Assembly (NCBI RefSeq): GCF_038002165.1
Contig: NZ_JBBOBR010000001.1
Span: 1,860,001 to 1,924,000 of the forward strand
DNA: 64,000 nucleotides
Direction of reading: 5' to 3'
DNA from: Cytobacillus sp. FSL H8-0458
GTDB lineage: Bacteria > Bacillota > Bacilli > Bacillales > Cytobacillaceae
The translations under genes were made by a program, and so were the position numbers. Numbering within the stretch: the stretch's first letter is position 1; each line of letters begins with the position of its first letter. Positions 17,518 to 27,415 of the stretch are shown one piece after another. The notes beneath the pieces were generated by a model, which saw only the letters and a program-made list of their open reading frames with translations, did not search any database and was not told the DNA's origin.

Positions 17518-20361
17518 ATGAAAAAGCCATTTAATGGTGAGGGACCTTTTGAACAGGGATTTCATGGCCCAAACCTTGGCTACGTTATTGAACTTTATGA
17601 AAGATATTTAGAGGATCCATCATCGATTGATCCTGAAATGAAAGAGTACTTTGAAAAGAATGGTTCCCCGCTTGCGAGTGAAGGAACGGCACAAATCGCT
17701 TCATCAGCAAATCAGCCAATGAATGCCGGACAGCTTGAGAAAACACTTGCTGCTATTCGCCTAGCTGATAATATCCGCACATATGGCCACTTGGCTGCCG
17801 ATATTTATCCGCTGGGTAACAATAAATCGGAAGCTGCTTTATTTGAACTGAGCAAATATGGCTTAACTGAAAATGACTTGAAAGAGATCCCTGCTGGTGT
17901 CATTACTAAAGATGCCACATATCCTTTACGCAACGGACTTGAAGCAATTGAATTCCTGAAGAGCGCTTATATGGGCCCCATTGCTTTTGAATTCCAGCAT
18001 ATATTTGATGAAAACGAAAAAGACTGGCTCCGCCGCAAAATAGGTGCGAACAGCCACAAGCTGTCAATGCAAAAGGCGGAAAAACTGAAAGTTTTAAGAA
18101 GACTGACTGAAGTTGAGGAATTTGAAAAGTTCCTTCATAAAACCTTCGTCGGACAAAAAAGATTCTCCATTGAGGGCCTTGATACAATGGTTCCTTTATT
18201 GGATGAAATTGTCTCTGAATCCGTTTCGGATGGAGCAAAAACAATTAACATCGGCATGGCCCACCGCGGAAGGTTAAATGTTCTTGCACATGTGCTTGGG
18301 AAGCCGTATGAAATGATTTTCGCGGAGTTCCAGCATGCGCCGAATAAAGAACTTGTTCCTTCTGAAGGATCCATCGGAATCAATTACGGCTGGACAGGCG
18401 ACGTGAAATATCACCTTGGTCTGGATAAACAGATCAAAGATGAGAATACGACCATTGCCAGACTGACATTGGCTAACAATCCGAGCCATCTTGAATTTGT
18501 AGGTTCACTGGTTGAGGGCTACACGCGAGCTTCACAGGACAACAGAACAAAGGCCGGTTATCCTGAAGTAGATCCAAAAGCTGCTTTATCCATTATCATT
18601 CATGGAGACGCAGCATTCCCTGGTCAGGGAATTGTAGCAGAAACACTTAATCTCGGACAGCTGACTGGCTATAATACTGGCGGTTCGATCCATATCATTG
18701 CCAATAATACAATTGGTTTCACAACAGAATCACATGATTCACGCTCTACCAGATATGCAAGTGATCTGGCCAAAGGGTATGAAATGCCAATTATGCACGT
18801 TAATGCAGACGAACCTGAAGCAGTAGTTGCAGCGGCAAGGATTGCCTGCGAATATCGTGCTAAATTCCAGAAGGATATCCTCATCGACTTAATCGGATAC
18901 CGCCGTTTTGGACATAACGAGATGGACGAGCCTATGACGACGAATCCTCTTATGTATAATATTGTACGCAAGCGGCCAACCGTGAAAGCGCTGTATGCTG
19001 AAAAGCTTTTAAATGAAAAGATCATCAGCAAAGAGGAAGCTGAAGGCGTCCATAATGAAGTACTGGAAAAAATGAAGGCAGCCTATGAAAAGGTGCCAAA
19101 AGAAAAGAAGGAAGCTGAGTTAACCGATCCTCCTGAAACTGTCGAAAAGGGTCTGCCAAAAATTAATACAGCCGTTTCAATTGATAAACTAAAGCAAATC
19201 AATGAAGAATTATTAAAATGGCCGGAGGATTTCAAAGTATTTGATAAACTCGGCAAAATTCTGCAGCGAAGATTGGAAGCGCTTGAAGGGGACGGCAAGA
19301 TTGATTGGGGTCTCGCAGAAACACTGGCATTTGCAACCATCCTATCTGATGGTACACCTGTCAGACTGACTGGCCAGGATTCAGAGAGAGGAACATTTGC
19401 TCAAAGAAACGTTGTTCTGCATGATCATACAACAGGAAAAGCGTATTCACCTTTGCATAAGCTCTCAACTGCCAAGGCTTCATTCGCTGTCCATAATAGT
19501 CCATTATCTGAAGCCGCTGTTGTAGGCTTTGAATATGGATATAATGTATTTGCCCCGGAAACGCTTGTTTTATGGGAAGCTCAATATGGTGATTTTGCCA
19601 ACGCAGCACAGGTAATGTTTGACCAGTTTATTGCTGCCGGCCGTGCAAAATGGGGCCAAAAATCTGGTCTAGTCATGCTCCTCCCACATGGTTATGAAGG
19701 ACAGGGACCTGAACATTCAAGTGCGCGCCTGGAAAGATTTCTGACTCTTGCAGCTGAAAATAACTGGACAGTTGCCAATCTTTCTTCATCAGCACAGTAC
19801 TTCCATATTTTAAGAAGGCAGGCTGCTATACTCGGAAAAGAGGAAGTTCGTCCGTTAGTGATCATGTCTCCGAAGAGTCTGCTGCGCAATCCGACTGTCG
19901 CTTCAAATGGACTGGAATTGAGCGAAGGAGAATTCCGATCGGTTATAGAACAGCCTGGTTTAGGTCAAAATCATGAAAAAGTGAAACGCATCATTCTTGG
20001 AACAGGAAAGATCACAATTGATTTAGCCGAAAACCTGAAAAACTATCCGGATCAGGATTGGTTCCATATTTTACGTGTGGAAGAAATCTATCCGTTCCCA
20101 ATGAATCAGATTAAAGACATCTTAACACGTTATCCAAATGTGGAAGAAATTGTCTGGATTCAGGAAGAACCTAAAAATATGGGTGCGTGGAATTTCGTTG
20201 AACCTAGACTGAAAGAAATCGCAGGCAGCCATATCGATGTCAGCTACATCGGTAGAAAACGCCGATCAAGCCCGGCAGAAGGCGACCCGACTGTTCATAA
20301 GAAAGAACAAGCACGTATAATAGATGAATCACTAACTCGCAAGCAAGAAGGAGGAAATTAA
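17518..20361 (+). CDS. odhA: 2-oxoglutarate dehydrogenase E1 component OdhA
   Basis: The 947-residue thiamine-diphosphate enzyme decarboxylates 2-oxoglutarate in the TCA cycle. The N-terminal E2-interaction segment includes [16 protein letters not shown]. The ThDP/catalytic core carries [32 protein letters not shown] and the ThDP motif region ending NNTIGFTT. The C-terminal transketolase half has [15 protein letters not shown] and [21 protein letters not shown] precedes the ATG. Length is normal for Bacillus. It is followed at 1-nt spacing by odhB; the E3 subunit gene is not in this window. Confidence 0.97.
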   Translation: MKKPFNGEGPFEQGFHGPNLGYVIELYERYLEDPSSIDPEMKEYFEKNGSPLASEGTAQIASSANQPMNAGQLEKTLAAIRLADNIRTYGHLAADIYPLGNNKSEAALFELSKYGLTENDLKEIPAGVITKDATYPLRNGLEAIEFLKSAYMGPIAFEFQHIFDENEKDWLRRKIGANSHKLSMQKAEKLKVLRRLTEVEEFEKFLHKTFVGQKRFSIEGLDTMVPLLDEIVSESVSDGAKTINIGMAHRGRLNVLAHVLGKPYEMIFAEFQHAPNKELVPSEGSIGINYGWTGDVKYHLGLDKQIKDENTTIARLTLANNPSHLEFVGSLVEGYTRASQDNRTKAGYPEVDPKAALSIIIHGDAAFPGQGIVAETLNLGQLTGYNTGGSIHIIANNTIGFTTESHDSRSTRYASDLAKGYEMPIMHVNADEPEAVVAAARIACEYRAKFQKDILIDLIGYRRFGHNEMDEPMTTNPLMYNIVRKRPTVKALYAEKLLNEKIISKEEAEGVHNEVLEKMKAAYEKVPKEKKEAELTDPPETVEKGLPKINTAVSIDKLKQINEELLKWPEDFKVFDKLGKILQRRLEALEGDGKIDWGLAETLAFATILSDGTPVRLTGQDSERGTFAQRNVVLHDHTTGKAYSPLHKLSTAKASFAVHNSPLSEAAVVGFEYGYNVFAPETLVLWEAQYGDFANAAQVMFDQFIAAGRAKWGQKSGLVMLLPHGYEGQGPEHSSARLERFLTLAAENNWTVANLSSSAQYFHILRRQAAILGKEEVRPLVIMSPKSLLRNPTVASNGLELSEGEFRSVIEQPGLGQNHEKVKRIILGTGKITIDLAENLKNYPDQDWFHILRVEEIYPFPMNQIKDILTRYPNVEEIVWIQEEPKNMGAWNFVEPRLKEIAGSHIDVSYIGRKRRSSPAEGDPTVHKKEQARIIDESLTRKQEGGN

Positions 20362-20362
20362 G

Positions 20363-21616
20363 GTGGCAGAAATCAAAGTTCCAGAATTGGCGGAATCCAT
20401 TACAGAAGGTACGGTGGCACAGTGGCTGAAACAGCCTGGTGACACTGTTACTAAAGGTGACTATGTTGTCGAACTTGAAACGGACAAGGTAAATGTTGAA
20501 ATTATTTCTGAACACAGCGGAGTTTTACAGGAAATCAAAGCCCAGGAAGGCGACACGGTTAACGTAGGTGAAACCATTGCTATCGTTAATGAAAGCGGAG
20601 AAGCTGCACCTGCACAGGATAAAGCGGAAGAAAAGCCTGAAGCAGCTAAAGCGGAAGAGCCAAAGACAGAGGAGCAGCCTGCACAGCCTGCTGCTGAAGA
20701 AAAAACTGGCGGGCAGCGTCCAATCGCTTCACCGGCAGCACGTAAACTGGCAAGAGAAAAAGGCATTGATCTAAGCCAGGTGCCGACAGCCGATCCACTG
20801 GGTCGAATCAGAACACAGGATGTTGAATCCTTTAATCCTAACCAGGCAAAACAGCAGGCTCAAACACCAAAACCGGCAGCAGCTTCCAAACCTGCTGAAC
20901 AGCCGTCAGGCGGAAAAGAAGTGGAACGGATCAAAATGTCCCGCCGACGCCAGACAATTGCAAATCGCCTGGTAGAAGTTCAGCAAACGGCAGCCATGCT
21001 GACCACATTCAATGAAGTGGACATGACAAATGTAATGAACCTTCGCAAGAAGCGGAAAGATAAATTCTTTGAAGAAAATGATGTAAAGCTTGGCTTCATG
21101 TCATTCTTCACCAAAGCGGTCGTTGCAGCACTTAAGAAGAATCCTTACTTAAATGCTGAAATTCAAGGCAATGAAATCGTTCTGAAAAAATTCTATGATA
21201 TTGGTATCGCTGTTTCAGCTCCTGAAGGTCTTGTCGTTCCGGTTGTCCGTGATGCAGACCGCAAAAACTTTGCGGAAATCGAAAAGGATATCATGGACCT
21301 TGCAGTGAAGGCAAGAGACAATAAGCTTGCTCTTTCAGATCTGCAGGGAGGAAGCTTCACCATCACAAATGGCGGTGTATTTGGCAGCATGATGTCTACG
21401 CCAATTCTGAACGGACCTCAGGTTGGTATCCTTGGAATGCACTCCATCCAGCTGCGCCCGGTTGCGATAGATGCTGAAAGAATGGAAAACCGTCCAATGA
21501 TGTACATCGCACTATCTTATGACCACCGCATTGTTGACGGAAAGGAAGCTGTAACATTCCTGAAACGCGTCAAAGAACTGATTGAAGATCCGGAAAGCCT
21601 TCTTTTTGAAGCCTAA
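20363..21616 (+). CDS. odhB: 2-oxoglutarate dehydrogenase E2, dihydrolipoyl succinyltransferase OdhB
   Basis: The 417-residue E2 core has one lipoyl domain (residues 1-80, lipoyl Lys in ETDKVNVEI about residue 42), an Ala/Pro/Glu-rich hinge, the E3-binding domain (about 120-160, [16 protein letters not shown]), a second linker, and the catalytic domain ending with [14 protein letters not shown] (catalytic His/Asp). The GTG start at 20363 has AAGGAGGAAATTAAG upstream, overlapping the end of odhA. A strong terminator closes the two-gene operon. Confidence 0.97.
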   Translation: MAEIKVPELAESITEGTVAQWLKQPGDTVTKGDYVVELETDKVNVEIISEHSGVLQEIKAQEGDTVNVGETIAIVNESGEAAPAQDKAEEKPEAAKAEEPKTEEQPAQPAAEEKTGGQRPIASPAARKLAREKGIDLSQVPTADPLGRIRTQDVESFNPNQAKQQAQTPKPAAASKPAEQPSGGKEVERIKMSRRRQTIANRLVEVQQTAAMLTTFNEVDMTNVMNLRKKRKDKFFEENDVKLGFMSFFTKAVVAALKKNPYLNAEIQGNEIVLKKFYDIGIAVSAPEGLVVPVVRDADRKNFAEIEKDIMDLAVKARDNKLALSDLQGGSFTITNGGVFGSMMSTPILNGPQVGILGMHSIQLRPVAIDAERMENRPMMYIALSYDHRIVDGKEAVTFLKRVKELIEDPESLLFEA

Positions 21617-21625
21617 TAACTAATG

Positions 21626-21657
21626 AAACCAGAGTGGAGTTCCGCTCTGGTTTTTTT
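21626..21657 (+). terminator. Terminator of odhAB
   Basis: A 13-bp stem (AAACCAGAGTGGA with TCCGCTCTGGTTT, one mismatch) and 2-nt loop are followed by TTTTTTT. Confidence 0.85.
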
Positions 21658-21720
21658 AATAGCATAGGAAACTATAAAAATGAACGATATTAATAGCTCT
21701 GTGGAAGAGTGTCTGCATCC

Positions 21721-21776
21721 AGCTCCAGCGCCTACCCCCTCGAGGTGTCGGGGGTGAGCAAGGCGCTTCCGCTTTC
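21721..21776 (+). repeat. Short GC-rich hairpin repeat, copy 1
   Basis: The segment holds a nested hairpin: an outer AGCGCCT/AGGCGCT stem and an inner ACCCCC/GGGGGT stem around TCGAGGTGTC. The same sequence, inverted and ~90% alike, occurs at 40475-40533. It lies just beyond the odhB terminator. Confidence 0.8.
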
Positions 21777-21850
21777 GTTATGGAAAATTATTTGCATTAA
21801 GGAAACAATGTACAGGTTATGAATAGTATATTAAAAAGCGGGTGATAACC

Positions 21851-21976
21851 TTGAAAAGAAGGCAAATGAAAATTCTGCAGTATAGTGCGTTGTTAAAGAA
21901 ATTAGGGGTTATAAGTGAAGAGGAATATGAAAATATAAAAAAAGCAAACAAACTTACAGCATACGTCCGAAGATAA
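21851..21976 (+). CDS. 41-residue small protein with SHOCT-like tail
   Basis: A TTG start follows GGGTGAT with 4-nt spacing. The product is basic and ends LLKKLGVISEEEYENIKKAN-, similar to the short C-terminal oligomerisation (SHOCT-like) helical hairpins that contain GxISEEEYE. No function is known. The gene ends at the terminator hairpin belonging to the convergent Sda-like gene. Confidence 0.5.
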   Translation: MKRRQMKILQYSALLKKLGVISEEEYENIKKANKLTAYVRR

Positions 21977-22002
21977 TAAAAAAAGCGGGAATAGCTCCCG
22001 CT
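21976..22002 (-). terminator. Terminator of the Sda-like gene
   Basis: AGCGGGA pairs with TCCCGCT over a 5-nt loop; the eight-base T run is on the minus strand, so it serves the gene at 22049. Confidence 0.7.
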
Positions 22003-22048
22003 CTACATATTCACTAAGTATTTGGCTAACTAATATGGATTTTGAAAC

Positions 22049-22180
22049 TTACTCTTTAAACGGTCTTAAGCCCCGTTTTTGAATCTCCGTTTTTAATATC
22101 CTAATCCATTCCTTTTCAGACCCTGACTTTAATGCATCACGATACGAGACGACCAGCTGCTCATTACTCATAATTTTCAT
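22049..22180 (-). CDS. sda: Sda-like sporulation histidine kinase inhibitor
   Basis: The 43-residue product aligns without gaps over ~35 residues with the known Sda pattern: SNEQLVVSYRDAL matches SDELLIESYFKA, then a helix ending EIQKRGL matches EIKRRSL. Sda folds as a helical hairpin and blocks autophosphorylation of sporulation kinases such as KinA when replication is disturbed. The ATG has CAGGAGG 8 nt upstream and the gene has its own terminator. DnaA boxes, which precede B. subtilis sda, were not found here, so this may be a paralogue with a different trigger. Confidence 0.7.
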   Translation of the reverse strand: MKIMSNEQLVVSYRDALKSGSEKEWIRILKTEIQKRGLRPFKE

Positions 22181-22391
22181 TATGCATACCTCCTGGTTAA
22201 ATGGATTGAATATTCTATTTTTTATTATTGTAAAGGTTTTTTAAGATTTTGTGAACCCTTTATAAAGAAAAGATTTATTACATTCTGGTGACATTTTTCT
22301 GCATATTCTTTTCACACTATCAGACAGTAGACTGTGTTATACAGAAAAAGGTAAAATTTATATAACTACTGAATAAAGGGAGAATCTGCAT

Positions 22392-23186
22392 ATGAATGTA
22401 ACGCTTGATCATATTGTCCACTTTATAAAGGCTGAGCCGGCTGCTGCTGCTGCAAAATGGAGGGATCAAGGATATAAGGCAATATCAGGGGGGAGCCATG
22501 AAAACTGGGGAACATATAACAGCCTCTTGTACATTGGGCATTCATACCTTGAGTATTTATCAATTGAAAAGAATCATATTGCCTCAATGAGCGATAATCC
22601 GCTTATTAAACAGCTGACAGAAGAAATCCGACTTGGAGAAGGGATCGGCCAAATCTGCTTCCGAACCAATAATATTGAAAAGCTGCAGAGTGAATTAACG
22701 GGAAAGGGCTTTGAGACTTTTCCAATCTTTGATGGAAGCAGAAAGAGGGCTGATGGAAGCATCCTTTCCTGGAAAATGCTCTTCATAAAGGAAAATCCCG
22801 ATTATATATACCCTTTCTTTATCGACTGGGGCATGGAAGACGATAATAGATTTGAAGAACTGGAACAACTTGGCCTAATCGATGAGAAGCTTGCCACTAA
22901 AGAAATTGCAGCAGTTTATATAGCTTCAAAAGACTTTGAAAAATCTGCGGCAGCATGGCAGGAAATCATTCCGGCTTCCGGGTCTGATGTTTACATTAGC
23001 AATGACGGAAAAGAAAAGAGAGCTTCCATTCTGATTGGTTCAGTTAAAATCATCTTTTGCCAGCCATTATACGAGAATGGAAGGACAATGGAGGTTCTTC
23101 GTAAAAGGGGGGAGAAGCCCTTTGCTGTTCAATTAGCGCCAAGCCTAGAAAAAGAACTATCACTATTTGAAGGTCTTTATTTTTAA
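22392..23186 (+). CDS. VOC-superfamily (glyoxalase-like) protein
   Basis: The 264-residue protein has two beta-alpha-beta-beta-beta modules, starting with LDHIVHFIKAEPAAAAAKWR and with a second module from about residue 165 (IAAVYIASKDFEKSAAAWQEI). This fits the Glyoxalase_3-like family of unknown substrate in Bacilli. A GGGAGA ribosome site lies at 22378-22383. It stands alone, and the ~200 bp after it hold the control region of the acyl-CoA synthetase. Confidence 0.75.
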   Translation: MNVTLDHIVHFIKAEPAAAAAKWRDQGYKAISGGSHENWGTYNSLLYIGHSYLEYLSIEKNHIASMSDNPLIKQLTEEIRLGEGIGQICFRTNNIEKLQSELTGKGFETFPIFDGSRKRADGSILSWKMLFIKENPDYIYPFFIDWGMEDDNRFEELEQLGLIDEKLATKEIAAVYIASKDFEKSAAAWQEIIPASGSDVYISNDGKEKRASILIGSVKIIFCQPLYENGRTMEVLRKRGEKPFAVQLAPSLEKELSLFEGLYF

Positions 23187-23325
23187 AGGCGAGTGAGAAT
23201 TTTCAGCTTTAACCTGCTGCTCCTTTATAAGGACAGTTTTTTTAATTGAATTTCAGGTAAAGAAAATTTATAAAATATCACTATATGAAAATATTGAATA
23301 TTCAGCAATATGTGTTAACATAAAA

Positions 23326-23339
23326 TGTAAGCGTTTTAA
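23326..23339 (+). promoter_or_regulatory. cre-like site before acyl-CoA synthetase gene
   Basis: TGTAAGCGTTTTAA fits TGNAANCGNTTNCA with one mismatch, 63 nt before the ATG. Carbon catabolite repression by CcpA of a fatty-acid degradation gene would be sensible. Confidence 0.5.
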
Positions 23340-23401
23340 ATCAGCATCTTAGAGAAATCTTTTGCATAATGATTAGATCATATACCAAGGAGGATTTCTG
23401 G

Positions 23402-25054
23402 ATGACGGAATTATTGAATCTTACAGTAGGGAAGCTCCTGGAGGAGAAAGCCGGCCTTCACCCTGATCATGAAGCTGTAGTTTATGCCGATCGCGGGCTC
23501 CGAATGAGTTATAAGGAGTTTAATAAATATTGCAGGCTTGCTGCCAAAGGGTTTATGAAGCTGGGTCTTGAAAAAGGAGAGCATATTGCCGCATGGTCGA
23601 CAAATACGCCAGAATGGCTCACATGCCAGTTTTCTACAGGCAAGATGGGGGCTGTCCTTGTAACCGTAAATACAAACTATCAAGCTGCTGAACTTGAATA
23701 TCTGTTAAAGCAATCTGACAGTACAACAATTGTGCTAATGGAGAAGTTCAGAGACACCTCTTACATAGAAATGCTGTACAGCATCGTTCCGGAACTGAAG
23801 GATTCCGAACCGGGGCAGCTGAAAAGCAAGAGGCTTCCTTTCTTAAAAAACGTTATCGTCATGGGAGAAAAGCGCTTCCCTGGTACCTACAGCTGGGAAG
23901 ATATTATCAGGATGGGCGAATCGGTCACAGACAGTGAACTCGATGAGCGGATGGAAAGCCTTGACCCTGACGATGCCATAAATATGCAATATACATCCGG
24001 AACGACAGGCTTTCCGAAAGGGGTTATGCTAACCCACAATAACATTGTTAATAATGGATACAATATCGCAAATTGTATGCGATTAACGACAGATGACCGA
24101 TTATGTATTCCTGTTCCGTTTTTCCATTGTTTCGGCTGTGTGCTGGGAACCATGGCATGCATATCCGTTGGCGCCACCATTGTTCCAGTGCAGGAATTCA
24201 GCCCTAAAGCTGTTCTGCAGACGGTCCAGGATGAGAAATGTACAGGCCTTCATGGAGTGCCGACAATGTTTATTGCAGAACTGAATGATCCTGATTTCAG
24301 CAAATTTGATCTATCCACCCTTCGAACAGGCATAATGGCTGGCTCCAATTGTCCAATTGAAGTCATGAAAGGCGTTATCGAAAAAATGGGCGCAAGCGAA
24401 ATAACCATTGCCTATGGACAAACAGAGTCATCGCCAGTCATAACTCAGACACGGACAGATGATCCGATTGAGCTGAGAGTGGAGTCTGTCGGAAGGGCAT
24501 TGCCGAATGTAGAAGTGAAAATTGTAGAACCGGGCACAAATAACGAAGTCCCTTCTGGCGTACAGGGGGAAATGTGTACCAGAGGCTATCATGTCATGAA
24601 AGGATATTATAAAAATCCGGATGCTACAAAAGAAGCCATTGATAAGGATGGCTGGCTCCATACTGGGGATCTTGCTGTAATGGATGAGAACGGATACTGT
24701 AAAATCACAGGCAGATTAAAGGATATGATCATCAGGGGCGGAGAAAATATTTATCCCCGTGAAATAGAAGAATTCCTTTATACTCATCCGCAGATTCTGG
24801 ACGTTCAGGTGGTAGGAGTTCCTGATGCTGTATATGGTGAAGAAGTGGTCGCCTGGGTAATAGCTAAGGAAGGCTCTGGCTTAACGGCTGAAGAACTTCG
24901 CGATTACTGCAAAGGGAAGATCTCACGGCATAAAATCCCCCGCTATATAGAATTTATTAAAGAATATCCAATGACAGCTTCAGGCAAAATTCAGAAGTTC
25001 AGATTGCGTGAACAGGCTAAAGAAGTCATTGAAAATGCTAATACATTAAAATAA
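23402..25054 (+). CDS. yngI: Fatty acyl-CoA synthetase (YngI-like AMP-binding enzyme)
   Basis: The 550-residue ANL-family ligase activates a carboxylic acid, probably a medium or long-chain fatty acid, to its CoA thioester via an acyl-AMP. Visible motifs: P-loop YTSGTTGFPKG (about residue 200), AYGQTESSP, GWLHTGDLA, hinge GRLKDMIIRGGENIYP, and catalytic Lys in ASGKIQKF near the C-terminus. The ATG at 23402 has AAGGAGG 8 nt upstream. In B. subtilis yngI lies in a leucine/acyl degradation cluster; here it is alone with a cre-like site. Confidence 0.88.
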   Translation: MTELLNLTVGKLLEEKAGLHPDHEAVVYADRGLRMSYKEFNKYCRLAAKGFMKLGLEKGEHIAAWSTNTPEWLTCQFSTGKMGAVLVTVNTNYQAAELEYLLKQSDSTTIVLMEKFRDTSYIEMLYSIVPELKDSEPGQLKSKRLPFLKNVIVMGEKRFPGTYSWEDIIRMGESVTDSELDERMESLDPDDAINMQYTSGTTGFPKGVMLTHNNIVNNGYNIANCMRLTTDDRLCIPVPFFHCFGCVLGTMACISVGATIVPVQEFSPKAVLQTVQDEKCTGLHGVPTMFIAELNDPDFSKFDLSTLRTGIMAGSNCPIEVMKGVIEKMGASEITIAYGQTESSPVITQTRTDDPIELRVESVGRALPNVEVKIVEPGTNNEVPSGVQGEMCTRGYHVMKGYYKNPDATKEAIDKDGWLHTGDLAVMDENGYCKITGRLKDMIIRGGENIYPREIEEFLYTHPQILDVQVVGVPDAVYGEEVVAWVIAKEGSGLTAEELRDYCKGKISRHKIPRYIEFIKEYPMTASGKIQKFRLREQAKEVIENANTLK

Positions 25055-25064
25055 TAAGCATATG

Positions 25065-25096
25065 AAACCTGCGGGGGAACCTCCCGCAGGTTTTTT
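25065..25096 (+). terminator. Terminator after acyl-CoA synthetase
   Basis: AAACCTGCGGG pairs with CCCGCAGGTTT over a short loop, then a T run. Confidence 0.85.
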
Positions 25097-25213
25097 CAAT
25101 TTCCATCTTCTTTCGTTCAAAAGGCTTAAAATATCTCCTCCTCATAGCCAATGTGATAAAGCTTTTGAGAAATTAAAATGGTATTAAGGATATGAGAAAA
25201 GGAGCGAGAGCAG

Positions 25214-25366
25214 ATGTATGATGAAATGTATGTAATGGAAGCTTTAATGAAGGCTAAACAAAAAGAAATGGATTTAATAACACCACACCATAATAGCTCA
25301 AATAACAAATTAATTTGCAGGCTTCCGGTAATTAAAAATTTGGATGCCTGCCAATGCCAGGAATGA
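25214..25366 (+). CDS. 50-residue hypothetical protein
   Basis: The ATG at 25214 follows AAAAGGAGCGAGAGCAG, a strong ribosome site, and the stop codon sits at the base of a terminator hairpin, so a real small gene is likely. The sequence starts MYDEMYVMEALMKAKQKE and ends with a Cys pair (DACQCQE). No family was recognised. Confidence 0.55.
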   Translation: MYDEMYVMEALMKAKQKEMDLITPHHNSSNNKLICRLPVIKNLDACQCQE

Positions 25367-25394
25367 CGGAGATGTTTCTCCGTCTTCTTTTTTT
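25365..25394 (+). terminator. Terminator after 50-residue gene
   Basis: GACGGAG and CTCCGTC form a 7-bp stem followed by TTCTTTTTTT. Confidence 0.75.
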
Positions 25395-25460
25395 GAAAAG
25401 AATCTTCAGTAAATGATACTATAGTAAACAAAAGAGAGAACCAAGGGGGAATGTTTGCTT

Positions 25461-26330
25461 ATGTCTACACAGAAATTGTTTGTATATGGAACCTTAAGAA
25501 TGCATGAAACCAATCACTTTGTTTTAAAAGGAAGCCCCTGCATTGCCGAGCAGGCATGGGTATACGGTGAATTATATGATACTGGTCTTGGCTATCCCTC
25601 TATGAAACCATCACTTGAGCAAAAAGTGTATGGGGAACTATATGAAGTGCATTGGGATCATTTTTCCGATCTGGATGAACTCGAGGATTATATCCCGGGC
25701 AGAAAAGACAATTTGTACGACAGGGTTGAGCAGACTGTCCATACGGATAAGGGAGAAGTAAATGCACTTGTATATATTTCCTGCCGGGATGACCTGCTGG
25801 CAGAACCAATTCTTCACGGAGATTGGAAGCTTTACCAGCTTATGAAGGATAAGCCGGAGAAGACCTATTATTTTGCTTACGGGTCCTGCATGGATGATGA
25901 ACGGTTTTGCACGGCAAAGGTTGATCACCATTTTAAAACGATTGTCGGCGGGGGAATATTGGACGGTTATTCGATGCAATACCTGTTTTCCAGGGATGAT
26001 GGAGGAAGGGCAGATATTATAGAAAATGGCGGTGTCACTGAAGGGATTCTATATGAACTTCCCTATGAAGCTGTTGAATATCTGTTCCAAAGGGAAGGTT
26101 TTTACGGACAATGGTACCGTCCTGCCTTTGTAAATGTTCAGGCAGGGGATAAAATGTACAAAGATGTCCTGACTTTTCATGTCTATAATAAAAAAGGGGA
26201 GCTGCCCCCGCCTGACCATTACGCTCTTGAAATTCTCCGCGGCGCAAGAGGAAGAGTAAGTGATGATTATTACAAAAAGCTTGAACAGCAGCTGGAAAAA
26301 CTGGGAGTTAAGATTCGATTAGATGCATAA
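25461..26330 (+). CDS. ykqA: Two-domain gamma-glutamylcyclotransferase-like protein (YkqA)
   Basis: The 289-residue protein joins two AIG2/GGCT-fold domains. The first starts KLFVYGTLRMHETNH (residues ~5-110); the second starts TYYFAYGSCMDDERF (from about residue 135) and ends with the GQWYRP motif region. GGCT enzymes form 5-oxoproline from gamma-glutamyl compounds; the substrate here is unknown. The ATG at 25461 is 11 nt after AAGGGGG; an in-frame TTG at 25455 is an alternative start. The protein is close to B. subtilis YkqA in layout. Confidence 0.8.
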   Translation: MSTQKLFVYGTLRMHETNHFVLKGSPCIAEQAWVYGELYDTGLGYPSMKPSLEQKVYGELYEVHWDHFSDLDELEDYIPGRKDNLYDRVEQTVHTDKGEVNALVYISCRDDLLAEPILHGDWKLYQLMKDKPEKTYYFAYGSCMDDERFCTAKVDHHFKTIVGGGILDGYSMQYLFSRDDGGRADIIENGGVTEGILYELPYEAVEYLFQREGFYGQWYRPAFVNVQAGDKMYKDVLTFHVYNKKGELPPPDHYALEILRGARGRVSDDYYKKLEQQLEKLGVKIRLDA

Positions 26331-26342
26331 AGCGTAAGACTT

Positions 26343-26370
26343 AAGGATGAACACAAGTTCATCCTTTTTT
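26343..26370 (+). terminator. Terminator after ykqA
   Basis: AAGGATGAAC pairs with GTTCATCCTT over a 4-nt loop, then TTTTTT. Confidence 0.85.
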
Positions 26371-26437
26371 CTGTATTGCTGGGTTATCGCTTTTTATACA
26401 CTAAAGACAGATACAAAATGAATTGGAGGACCGTACC

Positions 26438-26884
26438 ATGCAGGGAGCAAAATTATATGAAGCACATCTCAACTCAAGCAATTTGGAAAGAAGCATCAAA
26501 TTTTATGAAAACCTTGGCTTTAAAGTAGCATACACAACAGAAGACAGAAAAGCTGCCTTTTTCTTTCTGGGCGAGGGTAAAGAGAACATGCTGGGCATCT
26601 GGGAAACAAAAGACAGCCCAATAAGGAGAAATCATATAGCCTTTTCTGTTTCACCTGAGAAGCTGCGGGGGATTATTCCGTTTTTAACGGAAAAAGAGAT
26701 CGAGGCCAGGGAAAGCTTTGGCCTATCACCGGCAGAACCGATTGTCCATACATGGATGCCAGCTGCTTCAGTCTATTTTTATGATCCGGATGGCCACTCA
26801 TTAGAATATATCGCTGTCTTAGAGGGGGAGGCAAAACCTCACCTCAACCCAATGCACCTAAGTGAGTGGGAAAAACTAAGCTAA
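26438..26884 (+). CDS. VOC family protein (glyoxalase/bleomycin-resistance fold)
   Basis: The 148 residues form one VOC domain: AHLNSSNLERSIKFYENLGF at the start, the metal-site segment NHIAFSV in the middle, and FYDPDGHSLEYIAVL near the end. The conserved Glu and His of the metal site are in place (HLN, NHIAF, LEYIA). Members include glyoxalases, dioxygenases and antibiotic-binding proteins; nothing here decides between them. GGAGG lies 8 nt before the ATG. Confidence 0.8.
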   Translation: MQGAKLYEAHLNSSNLERSIKFYENLGFKVAYTTEDRKAAFFFLGEGKENMLGIWETKDSPIRRNHIAFSVSPEKLRGIIPFLTEKEIEARESFGLSPAEPIVHTWMPAASVYFYDPDGHSLEYIAVLEGEAKPHLNPMHLSEWEKLS

Positions 26885-26973
26885 AATCCTGTAAAATTTC
26901 ATTTGGTGGTTTGAAACAGGCTAAGCGGGTGGTATATAACCTTTGCCATCATCTTAGAAAGAGGGTCATCAAA

Positions 26974-27216
26974 ATGAAAATTTTAGCAGATAATGGCTTT
27001 TATGAAGTGGAATATGATAATGAACATTATGATCATTTGGAATTTGTACGAATAGACCAAATCTGTGAAATTAACTATGTAACAATGAAAAACTCGTTAA
27101 CTGGAGAAGTATATACATTTGAGGCAGAAAAAATCAAGCGACTTCGGAAAATAATGAAATTATTGCCAGCCATTAAAGAGAATCTGGTTGCAGACAACCG
27201 TTCCTATTCATTATAA
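26974..27216 (+). CDS. 80-residue hypothetical protein
   Basis: A compact acidic alpha/beta protein (MKILADNGFYEVEYDNEHYDH-) with a basic helix near the end (KIKRLRKIMKLL). AAAGAGGG lies 8 nt before the ATG at 26974; the longer open frame from 26866 overlaps the preceding gene without a ribosome site. Its TAA stop is followed immediately by repeat copy B, so the repeat forms its 3' untranslated region. Confidence 0.6.
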   Translation: MKILADNGFYEVEYDNEHYDHLEFVRIDQICEINYVTMKNSLTGEVYTFEAEKIKRLRKIMKLLPAIKENLVADNRSYSL

Positions 27217-27372
27217 TAAAGTGAAACTTCAATCAGTGGGGGTTCTCTTTCCCACTGATTGTTAGTTGAACCAATCGGGCCTTTACGGGCAGTTTGACCC
27301 CCACTTATCCTCCTTTGGTTTCTTCTTCTGAGTCTTAAAGTGGGGTCTTACTGCCTGTTAGACTGCGATAAA
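27217..27372 (+). repeat. Modular structured repeat, copy B (short form)
   Basis: This 156-bp copy has only the two flanking hairpins of the family: ATCAGTGGG.../CCCACTGAT and GGGCAGT.../...CTGCC with a nearly continuous GACCCC/GGGGTC and CACTT/AAGTG stem. It lacks the ~115-bp insert of copies A and C. It starts on the base after the stop codon of the 80-residue gene and ends 43 bp before the next start. Confidence 0.85.
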
Positions 27373-27415
27373 AACTAAACATATAAGTAATGCAGACTTT
27401 AAAGGAGTGGCAATA

